This document shows positions 52,463 through 62,200 of a stretch of 64,000 nucleotides of DNA, piece after piece. The notes under the pieces were generated by a model that saw only the letters and a program-made list of their open reading frames with translations, ran no database searches and was not told the origin of the DNA. The stretch lies in assembly GCF_003634635.1 (NCBI RefSeq), contig NZ_RBJB01000003.1, positions 838,631 through 902,630 of the forward strand. Direction: 5' to 3'. The position numbers and the translations under genes were made by a program. Source of the stretch: Marinobacter nauticus (lineage in GTDB: Bacteria; Pseudomonadota; Gammaproteobacteria; Pseudomonadales; Oleiphilaceae). Every line of letters starts with the position of its first letter. Position 1 is the first letter of the stretch.

Positions 52463-52797
52463 TCAAAATCGAACAGATCGTCTCCGCTGTTATCAATCAA
52501 ATTGAGGTGATCGTCCTGCCCCCGCATGGACTTTCGTTCCATCAGCTTGGCTTGGGCTTCCGAGGGCAAATCGGTAAAGCGTATGACACCTTTCATCGCC
52601 AACAGGTCCACCAGGTCCTCAATGACCCGAATGAGGGAAGAATCCGACGCCCTGAAGCGGACGTCGGCATCGACGTCAGCGCGGCTGTAAAGAAAGGCTT
52701 CGACAGAGGGATCGTCGTCTGGAGCCTCAACGAAACCGGCTAAAGGCTCCTCACTGACAGCAACAACTCGGCCGGACTGGTTACGCCTGATGAACAT
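52459..52797 (-). CDS. Small orphan protein of the lap cluster
   Basis: A 112-residue acidic cytoplasmic protein that begins FIRRNQSGRVVAVSEEPLAG, a beta-hairpin-like start, then SVEAFLYSRADVDADVRF and a helical region SLIRVIEDLVDLLAMKGVIR. Small proteins of this type near lap genes in Pseudomonas are sometimes misannotated as tryptophan synthase beta-like; there is no PLP site or enzyme fold here. The start is within the 3' end of the LuxR gene, which it overlaps by 17 bases. A role in expression or secretion of the adhesin is inferred from the conserved neighbourhood only. Confidence 0.75.
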   Translation of the reverse strand: MFIRRNQSGRVVAVSEEPLAGFVEAPDDDPSVEAFLYSRADVDADVRFRASDSSLIRVIEDLVDLLAMKGVIRFTDLPSEAQAKLMERKSMRGQDDHLNLIDNSGDDLFDFD

Positions 52798-53428
52798 TGT
52801 CTTGCTTCCTGTTGGCAAGCTGGCCATTCACATAAAGCATCAACTGCATACGGTCCTTAACGGCCAGCTTCTTGAATATGGCCCCCATATGTTCCTTGAC
52901 AGTGCGTTCGGTAATGCCGAGGTCTGAGGCAATCTGCCGGTTACTCAACCCCTTGGACGCACTTAACGCAACTTCAGTTTCTCGGCTGGTCAGCGACTGC
53001 AAATCGCCTTTTGGCTCATGCCCCTGATCCGACTCGACGGCACGTGCAACCGACTGCAACAGTGAACTCAGGAGATTCTCCGGAAACCACAAACCGCCTG
53101 CCAGAATCGTCTTGGCGACCTGGCGGAAGACCTTATCGTTTGATAACGCTGGCAGATAAGCCCGCGCTCCGCACGCCAGACTTCGGTTCATTTCAGCGGC
53201 TTCGGGTAGCCGCGCGAGCACAGCCACACGAATACCAGCCTCGGAAAACATGCGCACACATTCTTGCCAGCCCGGCACATCGGAACTTATCCAGGCCACC
53301 GAGGCTTTCGGCATCGACACATGCTGCCCATCAACCATTTGCTGGGGCACCCCAGGCAATACCCGCTCCCAGTGGCCCAGAGGGCGAAAAGCACGACCAT
53401 ACAGCAGAATAGAGGACTCTGTTTTCAT
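52781..53428 (-). CDS. LuxR-type regulator with degenerate receiver, lap cluster
   Basis: A 215-residue regulator. The C-terminal LuxR helix-turn-helix is complete (LTSRETEVALSASKGLSNRQ then IASDLGITERTVKEH). The first 130 residues resemble a receiver fold, but the phosphoacceptor position (in SVAWISSDVPGW) lacks the normal D-x-x-M-P pattern and the acidic pair at the start is missing. It is therefore probably phosphorylation-independent. It overlaps lapC by four bases (ATGA), so it is co-transcribed with the secretion genes. Control of lapA from the nearby intergenic region is the obvious proposal. Confidence 0.85.
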   Translation of the reverse strand: MKTESSILLYGRAFRPLGHWERVLPGVPQQMVDGQHVSMPKASVAWISSDVPGWQECVRMFSEAGIRVAVLARLPEAAEMNRSLACGARAYLPALSNDKVFRQVAKTILAGGLWFPENLLSSLLQSVARAVESDQGHEPKGDLQSLTSRETEVALSASKGLSNRQIASDLGITERTVKEHMGAIFKKLAVKDRMQLMLYVNGQLANRKQDNVHQA

Positions 53429-54855
53429 CGCTCGCTCAGTGCCAGAGAAGTAGCGCGCACCACGGGCTTGAGCAGGTACTCAAGCACTGTTTTCTGCCCG
53501 GTCAGGATGTCTACCTGTGCCGTCATTCCGGGGATAATGGCAAATTGCTCCGAAAATCCCTGAGTTTCAGTGCGCAGTCTTGTCAGATAATAGGTGTTGT
53601 TGTCTTCATCGGTGATCGTGTCTGCACTGATGTGCTCAACCGTTGCCCTCAGCCCGCCAAAAACCGCAAAATCATAGGCGGTAAACTTGACGATGGCTTC
53701 CTGGCCCTTCTGGATAAAAGCAATGTCTTTGGGCGACACTCTCGCCTCGACCAGCAATTCATCGTTCAGCGGGACGATTTCTACCACGTCCTGGCCTGGC
53801 GAGACCACACCACCCACCGTTTTCACAAACAAGCGCTGAACGGTGCCGTCAACCGGTGCAACAATTCGGGTTTTGCTGACGCGATCCTGTAATCCATCCA
53901 GTGTCTCGAGAGTCGCCGCCAGCTCGCTGACTGAGTCCGACAACTGCTCACGCCAGCGATTGGTCATAACCAGCCCGGTTTCCCGTATCTTCGATTCTGC
54001 TTCCAGAATAGCCGACCGCGAACGCGTGATCGCAGCCTCAGCCTGAGCAAGCTCACCCCGCGCATTCGAGATTTCTCTCTCCAGCTTGATCAAGTCGACT
54101 TCTGAAACCGCTCCCGAGGCCAGCAAGGGTCGCTTAAGTTCAAGTTCCCTGGACGCCAGTTTCAGCACTTCCTGGAATTGCCGGCGGGCCGACTGAGCCT
54201 CCTCAAGATCGGCCTGACGCTGTTGCAACTGTTGGCGATGAATCGCCTCCTGCTCCTGCATTTCGCGGCGACTGTTTTCAAACAAGGAGCGCTGGACCGT
54301 GACAAGTTGTGGAGAACGCTCAATAAACTCAGGCGGGAACGTGAGCTCCTTGCCCTGAACGAGAGCCTCTAGCCGGAATATATCGGCGGTCAAGGATAAT
54401 TCCCTCGCTTTCTGCTCGGCAAAGTCAGAATCGAAGCGGGTCGATTCAATGCTAACCAGCAATTGCCCTTTCTTGACCAGTTCGCCTTCCTGCACAGACA
54501 GAACCTCAACGACGCCTCCATCCAGAGACTGCACCACCTGCAGTTGCGTCGAGGGAATCACCCGGCCATCCCCTCGAGCGACCTCATCAATCGGTGCCAA
54601 GCCGGCCCAGACCAGCAACGCAATCACAGTCAGAAAGATCATCCACAACAGCGCTCTCGGCCGGATCGGCTCCTGCTGAATGCGGGCCCACTCACTGTCT
54701 ACTTCCCACCCACGCTGATCCGGGACGCGCAGCCAACGCCCTGCCAGCTTCTCAAGCCAACGTTCCGGACGCTTGCCAACACGCTCAGCGCCCTTGCCAA
54801 TCCGGTGAAAGCTCTTCTCGGCCAATGACGAGGACGGCTCATTGTTCTCGCTCAC
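53425..54855 (-). CDS. lapC: Type I secretion adaptor LapC (HlyD family)
   Basis: A 476-residue membrane-fusion protein. After a cytoplasmic N-terminal tail of about 75 residues comes one transmembrane helix (LLWMIFLTVIALLVWAGLAP), a lipoyl half (LDGGVVEVLSVQEGELVKKG), a long coiled-coil hairpin rich in Glu, Arg and Gln (about 165-325), and the C-terminal lipoyl/beta-barrel part with the HlyD signature region IPGMTAQVDILTG. It overlaps lapB at its start by four bases. It connects the LapB ATPase to the LapE channel. Confidence 0.93.
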   Translation of the reverse strand: MSENNEPSSSLAEKSFHRIGKGAERVGKRPERWLEKLAGRWLRVPDQRGWEVDSEWARIQQEPIRPRALLWMIFLTVIALLVWAGLAPIDEVARGDGRVIPSTQLQVVQSLDGGVVEVLSVQEGELVKKGQLLVSIESTRFDSDFAEQKARELSLTADIFRLEALVQGKELTFPPEFIERSPQLVTVQRSLFENSRREMQEQEAIHRQQLQQRQADLEEAQSARRQFQEVLKLASRELELKRPLLASGAVSEVDLIKLEREISNARGELAQAEAAITRSRSAILEAESKIRETGLVMTNRWREQLSDSVSELAATLETLDGLQDRVSKTRIVAPVDGTVQRLFVKTVGGVVSPGQDVVEIVPLNDELLVEARVSPKDIAFIQKGQEAIVKFTAYDFAVFGGLRATVEHISADTITDEDNNTYYLTRLRTETQGFSEQFAIIPGMTAQVDILTGQKTVLEYLLKPVVRATSLALSER

Positions 54856-56987
54856 GAGGCCCCCCTTATCTTACCCTGACGCAATGCCTCGACGACCGTT
54901 GCTTTTGGTCCATCCGCGACAATCCGGCCGCCATCCAGCACAATAATCCGGTCCGCCAGTTCCAGCAACGAGGTTCGATGCGTGACCATCAACAGCGTCT
55001 TGTTCTCCGCCGCTTTGGCCAGACTGCGCTTGAAGTGTTCTTCGCTACTGTGATCCAGAGAGCCCGTGGGCTCGTCCAGCAGCAGAATGGCGGGATCACC
55101 CACCATCGCCCGCGCGATGGCTAACGCCTGACGCTGCCCGCCAGACAGTCGCTGGCCACGCTCACCAACCTGCAGATCAAACCCATCTGGCTGTGCATCG
55201 ACGAACGACTTCAAACCGCTGAGTTCTGTTACCCGAAGCAGTTCCTCATCGGACACCGGCCGGGAAAGCGTGATGTTGTCTCTGAGACTCCCGAAAAAGA
55301 GCTCTACATCTTGCGGCACATAGCCAATATTGTTTCGAAGTTCCGCCGGGTCTAACTGACGAACATCCACATTATCCAGCGACAAGGTACCTGCGGAGGG
55401 GTGGTGTAGTCCAAGCAACAGGCGTTGCAGCGTACTTTTGCCCGAGCCGTTTCGCCCCAGAACCGCCACCCGCTCACCTGGGTTCAGTTTCATTGAAACG
55501 CCGGTGAGCGCGGCCTGCCCGGCGTCCGGATAACTGAAATGCACATCCCGAAGTTCCACCCGACCACTCAAGCGAGGGCGCGAGACCCAGTCCTTTCCGG
55601 CTTCACGCTCCTGTGGCAAAGCCATGATATCGTCGAGGGTTCGGAGCGCTGTCGCTGCCTGGTGATACTGAGCCAGCAAACCGGCAGCCTGACTGACCGG
55701 CGCCATGGCACGCGAAGACAACAGATAAGCAGCGATCAGGCCACCCTGGGTCAACTCACCGTTGATGATCAGATATACCCCGAGGATGATGATTGAAACC
55801 GCAACCAGGTGCTGAACCCACTGCGCACCATTCTGAAGACTGGCAGAGATGAATTTCAGGCGAGCTCCAACGTTGCTGATATATAGCGATGTGCGCTCAT
55901 AGGCTTCCTGTATCCGGCTTTCAACGCCGAAACTCTTGACCGATTCCAGGTTCGCGAGACCCTCTACCAGAGTCGCATTCCGCTGGGAACTCGCCGACAT
56001 GCTCTCTTCGGACAAGTCCCGTAAACGGCGCTGCGCGATGGCGGCATAAATTACAAGGCCGAGCGCCCCCACCAGCACTGGAATGCCAAGGGGCCAACTG
56101 ATTAGCACAATCACCACCAGGAACAGAAGCATAAACGGCAGGTCGACCAATCCCACCACGGTCATGGAACTGACAAACGAGCGTACAGATTCAAACGACT
56201 GAACATTTGCGGCAAATGCGCCCGCAGATTGTGGACGATGTGCCAGGCTGAGTCCCAACACCCGTTCCATAATCGTCGCGGACAGTTTCGCATCCGCGCG
56301 ACTGGCGGCCAGATCAATGAACCATCCGCGCATCAGGCGAAGAACCAGATCTGCACAAAGGGCGATCAGAAGCCCCACCGCCAGGACCCACAACGTATGC
56401 GTGGCATGGTTGGGCACCACGCGGTCGTACACGTTCATGACAAACAAAGGCATGGCAACCGCGAAGACATTGATCAACAGCGCGGCGATACAGATATCAC
56501 GATACAGCTTGCGATTCTCGCCAATGACACTCCAGAACCAGTGCCCGCCCTGCGCCGCCCGTGTTCTGGTTGCGCGCTGATCAAAGTGAAATCTCGGGCG
56601 ACAATAGATCACTGTCCCTGAGTAGAGTTCGGATAACTGTGCAGAGGTAATCTCCGTTTCTGACTCGGGCAGCTCGGGAAAAACGACCGATGCCAAGCCT
56701 CCCTCCGCATCAAGCGAGTGAACGACACACGCACGTTCATTATTCAACAACAACACTGCAGGCAGCAGCGCGGTATTGATTGATGACAATGACTGTTGAC
56801 AGACCTGGCTGCTAAAACCCAGTCGCCGAGCGCCTCGACCAAACAGCGAGGGCGTCAGTCGGCCCTGGTCAAGGGGTAATCCGGAAACAATGGATTCTCC
56901 GGACGCCTGGCGTCCATGTAATTTGCAAAGAACGCGCAGGCACGTTAGCAAGTCATCCTGCCGGTGATCTATTGCAGAAGTTTCCAC
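54852..56987 (-). CDS. lapB: Type I secretion ABC exporter LapB
   Basis: A 711-residue ABC exporter with an N-terminal C39-like domain (about 1-140), six transmembrane helices (about 160-440) and an ATPase domain. The C39-like domain has LLTCLRVLCKLHG in place of the DCGxAC active site, so it is a substrate-binding, non-cleaving domain as in other RTX-adhesin exporters. The ATPase motifs are Walker A GRNGSGKST, signature LSGGQRQALAIARA, Walker B ILLLDEPTGSLD and the histidine in VTHRT. The gene order lapB-lapC-regulator-small protein on this strand faces the lapE gene upstream. Confidence 0.93.
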   Translation of the reverse strand: METSAIDHRQDDLLTCLRVLCKLHGRQASGESIVSGLPLDQGRLTPSLFGRGARRLGFSSQVCQQSLSSINTALLPAVLLLNNERACVVHSLDAEGGLASVVFPELPESETEITSAQLSELYSGTVIYCRPRFHFDQRATRTRAAQGGHWFWSVIGENRKLYRDICIAALLINVFAVAMPLFVMNVYDRVVPNHATHTLWVLAVGLLIALCADLVLRLMRGWFIDLAASRADAKLSATIMERVLGLSLAHRPQSAGAFAANVQSFESVRSFVSSMTVVGLVDLPFMLLFLVVIVLISWPLGIPVLVGALGLVIYAAIAQRRLRDLSEESMSASSQRNATLVEGLANLESVKSFGVESRIQEAYERTSLYISNVGARLKFISASLQNGAQWVQHLVAVSIIILGVYLIINGELTQGGLIAAYLLSSRAMAPVSQAAGLLAQYHQAATALRTLDDIMALPQEREAGKDWVSRPRLSGRVELRDVHFSYPDAGQAALTGVSMKLNPGERVAVLGRNGSGKSTLQRLLLGLHHPSAGTLSLDNVDVRQLDPAELRNNIGYVPQDVELFFGSLRDNITLSRPVSDEELLRVTELSGLKSFVDAQPDGFDLQVGERGQRLSGGQRQALAIARAMVGDPAILLLDEPTGSLDHSSEEHFKRSLAKAAENKTLLMVTHRTSLLELADRIIVLDGGRIVADGPKATVVEALRQGKIRGAS

Positions 56988-57018
56988 GCCTCTCCTTATC
57001 TATGCCGAAATGGAGATA

Positions 57019-58905
57019 TCAGTTTCCTGCAACCTCTTGCGCCTGCAGAACACGAATATCGACCCTGCGGTTGGCGCTCACTGCCGCCTCGGAAGGCTGG
57101 GAAAACCGGGGCTGATAAAATCCCTGACCTGTGAGCTTTAGTCGAGTTCTTTCAATAGCATAGTCGTTAACCAATGTCTCTGCGACCGCTTCCGCCCGGC
57201 GCATCGAGAGTTCCCGATTATAAACCGGCGCCCCCGTTCTGGAAGCATGGCCAACGATCTCCGCTTGCGCATCCGGATTAGACACGAGGTACTGTCCGAG
57301 ATCCCTCAGGTAAGCCTCACTGGCAGACGAAATGTCGGCAGAATCATTGGCGAACTCAATCACCATTGTTTTTACCACCTCAGGGGGTTCGGCAATGGTA
57401 CAGCCGCGAATATCCACCTTGCTGCCTGCCGGCGTTCCGGGACACTGATCTTTATAGTTCTTCACCCCATCACCATCGGAATCGAGCAACAACCGGACCG
57501 ACTGGTCCACTTCAACGGCCGGGCACATGGCGTCTGTAAACGGGAGCGGAGAGGCGCCAAGGTCGTCCAGGGAGGGAAGACCGTTTCGAACCAGCCCCAG
57601 AGACACAACCAATTGCCCCATCTCGGCCTGAACGCGCGCCACTGCCAGTTTCTGATCGTAGATTGCATTCACATAGGCACGGCTGGCATCGAAGTATTCG
57701 TTCTCCGCATCCAACACATCCAGCAAGGTGCGTTCACCAATATCAAACTGATCTTTGTAAGCTGTCCGCACCCGCGCTGACGAGAGGCGGTGGTTGTTGA
57801 GAATCGGAATCTGGCTCTCCAGATTGCGCACATCGTTGAAGGCAATCTGAACTTCCTGGCGAATATCAACGCAGGCTTTGTCACGAAGATCCTTGGCTAC
57901 ATTGACCCTGTCGTAGGCACTGCGCACCCTGGCCCGGTCGGCGCCACCGCGATACAGATTCATACTCAACTCAAGACCAACCCGGCCATCGGTCTCGGAA
58001 TCGTCGAAGCCCAGATCGTCATACGAGCGATGACCATAGCTGGCCACCAGGTCCAGCTTTGGATGAAAGCCTGAACGACTTTCCTCAACGCTGGCCTCTG
58101 CCGCCCGGATCTGCCGATGCGCGGCACGGAAGGACGGATTCGCTTCATAAGCAATACCCAGGGCCTCCTGTGCAGTCGCTGGTACAAGCTCAACCCCGAT
58201 CATGACCTCATCCGGCTGACTGGGTGCTTTTTCTCCTATGATTCTGAGATAACGAGCCCGAACGTCGTGCAAATTACTGGCTACCGTGAACAGATTGGCT
58301 TCGGCCAGTGATAAACGTCCATTGATCTGCTCGAGGTCTGCTGCTCTCGCAACGCCCGCCTCGGCACTTGAGCTTACCTGTTCATACACATCCTGGTGTG
58401 TCTGCAGATTATTCCTGGCCAACTCCAGAAGCTCTTGCTGACGGCTGACGTCAAGATACGCTCGCAGGGCTTCAAGGCTGGTGTCTTCAATCTGGGCGAG
58501 CAGCTCAAAATAACTGACCAGTTGTTCCTCTTCAAAGCGCTGAACGGCACTTCGGGTCTGAAAGCCATCGTAGAGCATCTGGGTCAGGGTCAAACGACCG
58601 TCGTAGCCATCAAACTCACTGACTTCGCCATAATTGCGATGTTCCCAGCCATAACGGGCCGTCGCGTCCAGAGAGGGCTTATAATCCCCTTTTGCGGCCG
58701 ATTTGTCGTGGCCGGCAACCAGAAACTGGTGCCAGCTCGCCTGAACTTCCGGATTGTGCTCAATAGCATTTCTGACCGCCTCCAGCACACTACCCTCTGC
58801 AACAGGTTGGCTGCCATAGGTCTGCGCAGCGGTGATCGCCGGCGCAGTCATACAAGCCAAGATCGCAAACGCAACAGCCCGGCACTCCAAGACCTTTCTT
58901 ACCAT
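57019..58905 (-). CDS. lapE: TolC-type channel LapE with C-terminal OmpA domain
   Basis: A 628-residue outer-membrane protein. A signal peptide (AFAILACMTAPAITA) leads into a TolC/AggA-type domain of about 430 residues. A calcium-type SDGDGVKNYKDQCPGTPAG linker then connects to an OmpA peptidoglycan-binding domain (IEFANDSADISSASEAYLRD, NRELSMRRAEAV, ANRRVDIRV). The OmpA module is an extra relative to plain TolC and would anchor the channel to the cell wall. The ATG was chosen because it directly opens the signal peptide and is preceded by GGAG. It lies 31 bases upstream of lapB on the same strand. Confidence 0.92.
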   Translation of the reverse strand: MVRKVLECRAVAFAILACMTAPAITAAQTYGSQPVAEGSVLEAVRNAIEHNPEVQASWHQFLVAGHDKSAAKGDYKPSLDATARYGWEHRNYGEVSEFDGYDGRLTLTQMLYDGFQTRSAVQRFEEEQLVSYFELLAQIEDTSLEALRAYLDVSRQQELLELARNNLQTHQDVYEQVSSSAEAGVARAADLEQINGRLSLAEANLFTVASNLHDVRARYLRIIGEKAPSQPDEVMIGVELVPATAQEALGIAYEANPSFRAAHRQIRAAEASVEESRSGFHPKLDLVASYGHRSYDDLGFDDSETDGRVGLELSMNLYRGGADRARVRSAYDRVNVAKDLRDKACVDIRQEVQIAFNDVRNLESQIPILNNHRLSSARVRTAYKDQFDIGERTLLDVLDAENEYFDASRAYVNAIYDQKLAVARVQAEMGQLVVSLGLVRNGLPSLDDLGASPLPFTDAMCPAVEVDQSVRLLLDSDGDGVKNYKDQCPGTPAGSKVDIRGCTIAEPPEVVKTMVIEFANDSADISSASEAYLRDLGQYLVSNPDAQAEIVGHASRTGAPVYNRELSMRRAEAVAETLVNDYAIERTRLKLTGQGFYQPRFSQPSEAAVSANRRVDIRVLQAQEVAGN

Positions 58906-59204
58906 TAAAAGCTCCAAAATCATCACACGAATCATGGCACCACGTTGTTCACTGCTGACCAACGCTCAAGTTACGAGGCTACCCGCATTATCGCCCACCC
59001 GGCCCGAAAAAACCGGCCGTCAATTGTACAGAAATCACGCAAAAAAAGATGAATTTTACAACTGTTTACAATCAAACACAGGGAATCTACCCAACCTGTA
59101 CCTGAGTCCAGTAGGCGACGATTGGCAGACAGTCTACTGTAAACGACACTACGAAGTTTCTTAAATTCACTTGCTTGTTCGATTTTGCAATATAGAGGAA
59201 CGCC
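58906..59204. promoter_or_regulatory. Divergent lapE / lapA control region
   Basis: A 299-base gene-free gap that must hold promoters for the secretion operon and for the giant adhesin. On the plus strand it contains TTTTACAACTGTTTACAA, a direct repeat of TTTACAA separated by three bases, which may be a regulator site. The lapA start has an AGAGGAA ribosome-binding site. I cannot assign -10 or -35 boxes with confidence. Confidence 0.45.
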
Positions 59205-62200
59205 ATGAGCATCACGATCGCGATCGTTGTTAACGTTACCGGAAACGCTTGGGCAGAAGCTCCCGACGGGAGCCACCGCCTGCTGCAACCGGGCGACGCA
59301 CTGATGCTTGGCGAGCGCCTGATTACAGCTGATGACGGGCGGGTCACGCTGGACTTTGGCTATAACAACGAAGCCACCGTCGATAGCGGTGTCTCCATAC
59401 TGGCCAGCGCGGAATTAGCCAATAATTTTGTCCCGGCAGCGACCGACAATTCACTGGAAGACAGCAGCGTTGAACAGGCTCTGGCCGCCATCGAAGATGC
59501 TCTGGGCTCGAGCCTTGATGATATAGAAGCTCCCGCAGCCGGTATTGACGGTGGCAGTGCGGGCGGCAGCAGCTCTGTTCGCCTCGCAAGGATCGTCGAG
59601 AATATTAATGGCGCCGATATCAGCTTGAACCTGCAGTCCCTTGATAGCGAGACGCCCCTAATTAATGACGGTGGTGTTACGACCGGGTCCACCGCCGAGG
59701 CCCAACCATTGCCGGGCAGTATCGCCATTGACAACGTTTCTCCAGTGACTGGCGACAGCAATAACCTGATCGTAAACGGCAACAGCAGCAATCTGTTGGC
59801 CGGCAACAGCATCATCGTTACCGTGACTGATCAAAACGGGAATTCCGTTTCACAAACAGTCACGGCAGGGCCGGATGGCAAATTTACTTCGGTAATCTCC
59901 CAGTTTCCGAATATGGTCGACGGCCCGATTACCGTCGGGGTATCGGCGCAAGGATCGGATGGCAATCTGGTGTCTGCCACAACAGAAGGCTCCCTGGATC
60001 TGATCGCCGGCAGCGTATCTGTTACATCAACGATCACGGATCACAGTAGCCAGACCCTGGGCCTGGATGGCACGACCACGGATATTGCACCAGGCAGCGC
60101 CGTGACCATTGTGGTTACCGATAGCAATAACAACAGCCTTACAACCACAGCGACGGTGGGGGATGACGGCTCGTTCTCACTCACGGGCGTCGATATATCA
60201 GGCCTGGTGGATGGCGATCTGGCCATTACCGTTACCGGCGAAGATCGCAACGGTAATGCCGTTACCGACTCGGCCAGCGGTTCTTTCGACGCGACTGCTG
60301 GTGCTCTGACTGTCTCTCTTGACACCGTGGATAACACGGCGCAAACCGCGAACCTGTCTGGTACCACCACGGACGTTGCGCCGAATGAGCAAGTTGCGAT
60401 TACCATTACCGACTCTGCTGGCAATATCGTGAACGCCATCGCCACCGTCGGTGCGGATGGCTCCTACAGCCTGACCGGTGTCGACATCTCCAGCCTGGTC
60501 GATGGCAGCCTGACCGTGGAGGCCTCGGCTCAGGACCGTAATGGCAACGCCTTGACTGACTCGGCCAACGGTGCCCTCGATGCCACCGCCGGTGATCTGA
60601 CGGTCTCTGTCGGCACCATCGATAACACGGCGCAAACCGTGAACCTGTCCGGCACCACCACGGACGTCGCGCCGAATGGGCAAGTTGCGATTACCATGAC
60701 CGATTCGGCTGGCAATATCGTGAACGCCACCGCCACCGTCGGCGCCGATGGTTCCTACAGTCTGACCGGCGTCGACATTTCCAGTCTGGTCGACGGTGAC
60801 CTGACCGTGGAGGCGTCCGCGCAGGACCGTAACGGCAATGCTGTGAGTGACTCGGCCAACGGCACCTTCGATGCCACCGCCGGTGATTTGACCGTCTCTG
60901 TCGACACTGTTGATAGCACAGCTCAAACCGCGAACCTGTCCGGCACCACCACCGACGTGGCCCTGAACAGCCAGGTTGACCTAACCGTCACCGACTCCGC
61001 CGGCAATGTCGTCACTGCCACCACGACTGTCGGCGCCGATGGTTCCTACAGTCTGACCGGCGTGGACATCTCCAGCCTGGTCGATGGCAACTTGACCGTG
61101 GAAGCCACGGCTCAGGACCGTAACGGCAACGCTGTCTCCGACTCGGCGGCAGGCTCACTTGATGCGACTACCGGTGCTCTGACCGTCTCTCTTGACACCG
61201 TGGATAACGCAGCGCAAACCGTCGACCTGTCCGGCACCACGGCCGATGTGGCGCCAAACAGCCAGGTTAACGTGACCATCACGGATTCCACTGGCATTGT
61301 CGTTAACGCGACCACCACCGTCGGTGCGGATGGCTCCTACAGTCTGACCGGCGTCGACATCTCCAGCCTGGTCGATGGCGACCTGACCGTGGAGGCCTCG
61401 GCGCAGGGCCGTAATGGCAACGCCTTGACTGACTCGGCCAACGGTGCCCTTGATGCGACCGGCGGTGCTCTGACCGTCTCCGTGGACACCATCGACAACA
61501 CGGCGCAAACCGTGAACCTGTCCGGCACCACCACGGACGTCGCGCCGAATGAACAGGTCAGCATCACCGTCACCGACTCCGCCGGCAATGTCGTCACTGC
61601 CACCACCACCGTGGGTGCCGATGGTTCCTACACTCTGACCGGCGTCGACATTTCCAGCCTGGTCGATGGCGCCCTGACCGTGGAAGCCTCGGCTCAGGAT
61701 CGCAATGGCAATGCCGTGAATGATTCGGCCAACGGTGCCTTTGATGCGACCGGCGGTGCTCTGACGGTCTCTGTCGACACCATCGACAACACAGCGCAAA
61801 CCATGAACTTGTCCGGTGCTACCACGGACGTGGCGCCAAATGAGCAAATTGCGATTACCATCACCGACTCTGCCGGTAATGCCGTCACTGCCACCACCAC
61901 CGTGGGAACCGATGGCTCTTACACTCTGACCGGCGTCGACATTTCCAGTCTGGTCGACGGCAACCTGTCCGTGGACGCTTCCGCGCAGGATCGCAATGGC
62001 AATACTGTGAGTGACTCGGCTACTGGCAGCTTTGATGCCACTGCTGGCGATCTCGCCGTGACCATTAGCAACGTCGATAATGGTGCCCAGACTATCGATC
62101 TGTCCGGCACCACGACCGATGTGGCGCCAAACAGCCAGGTTAACGTGACCATCACGGATTCCGCTGGCAATCTCGTTAACACCACCACGACTCTAGGCGC

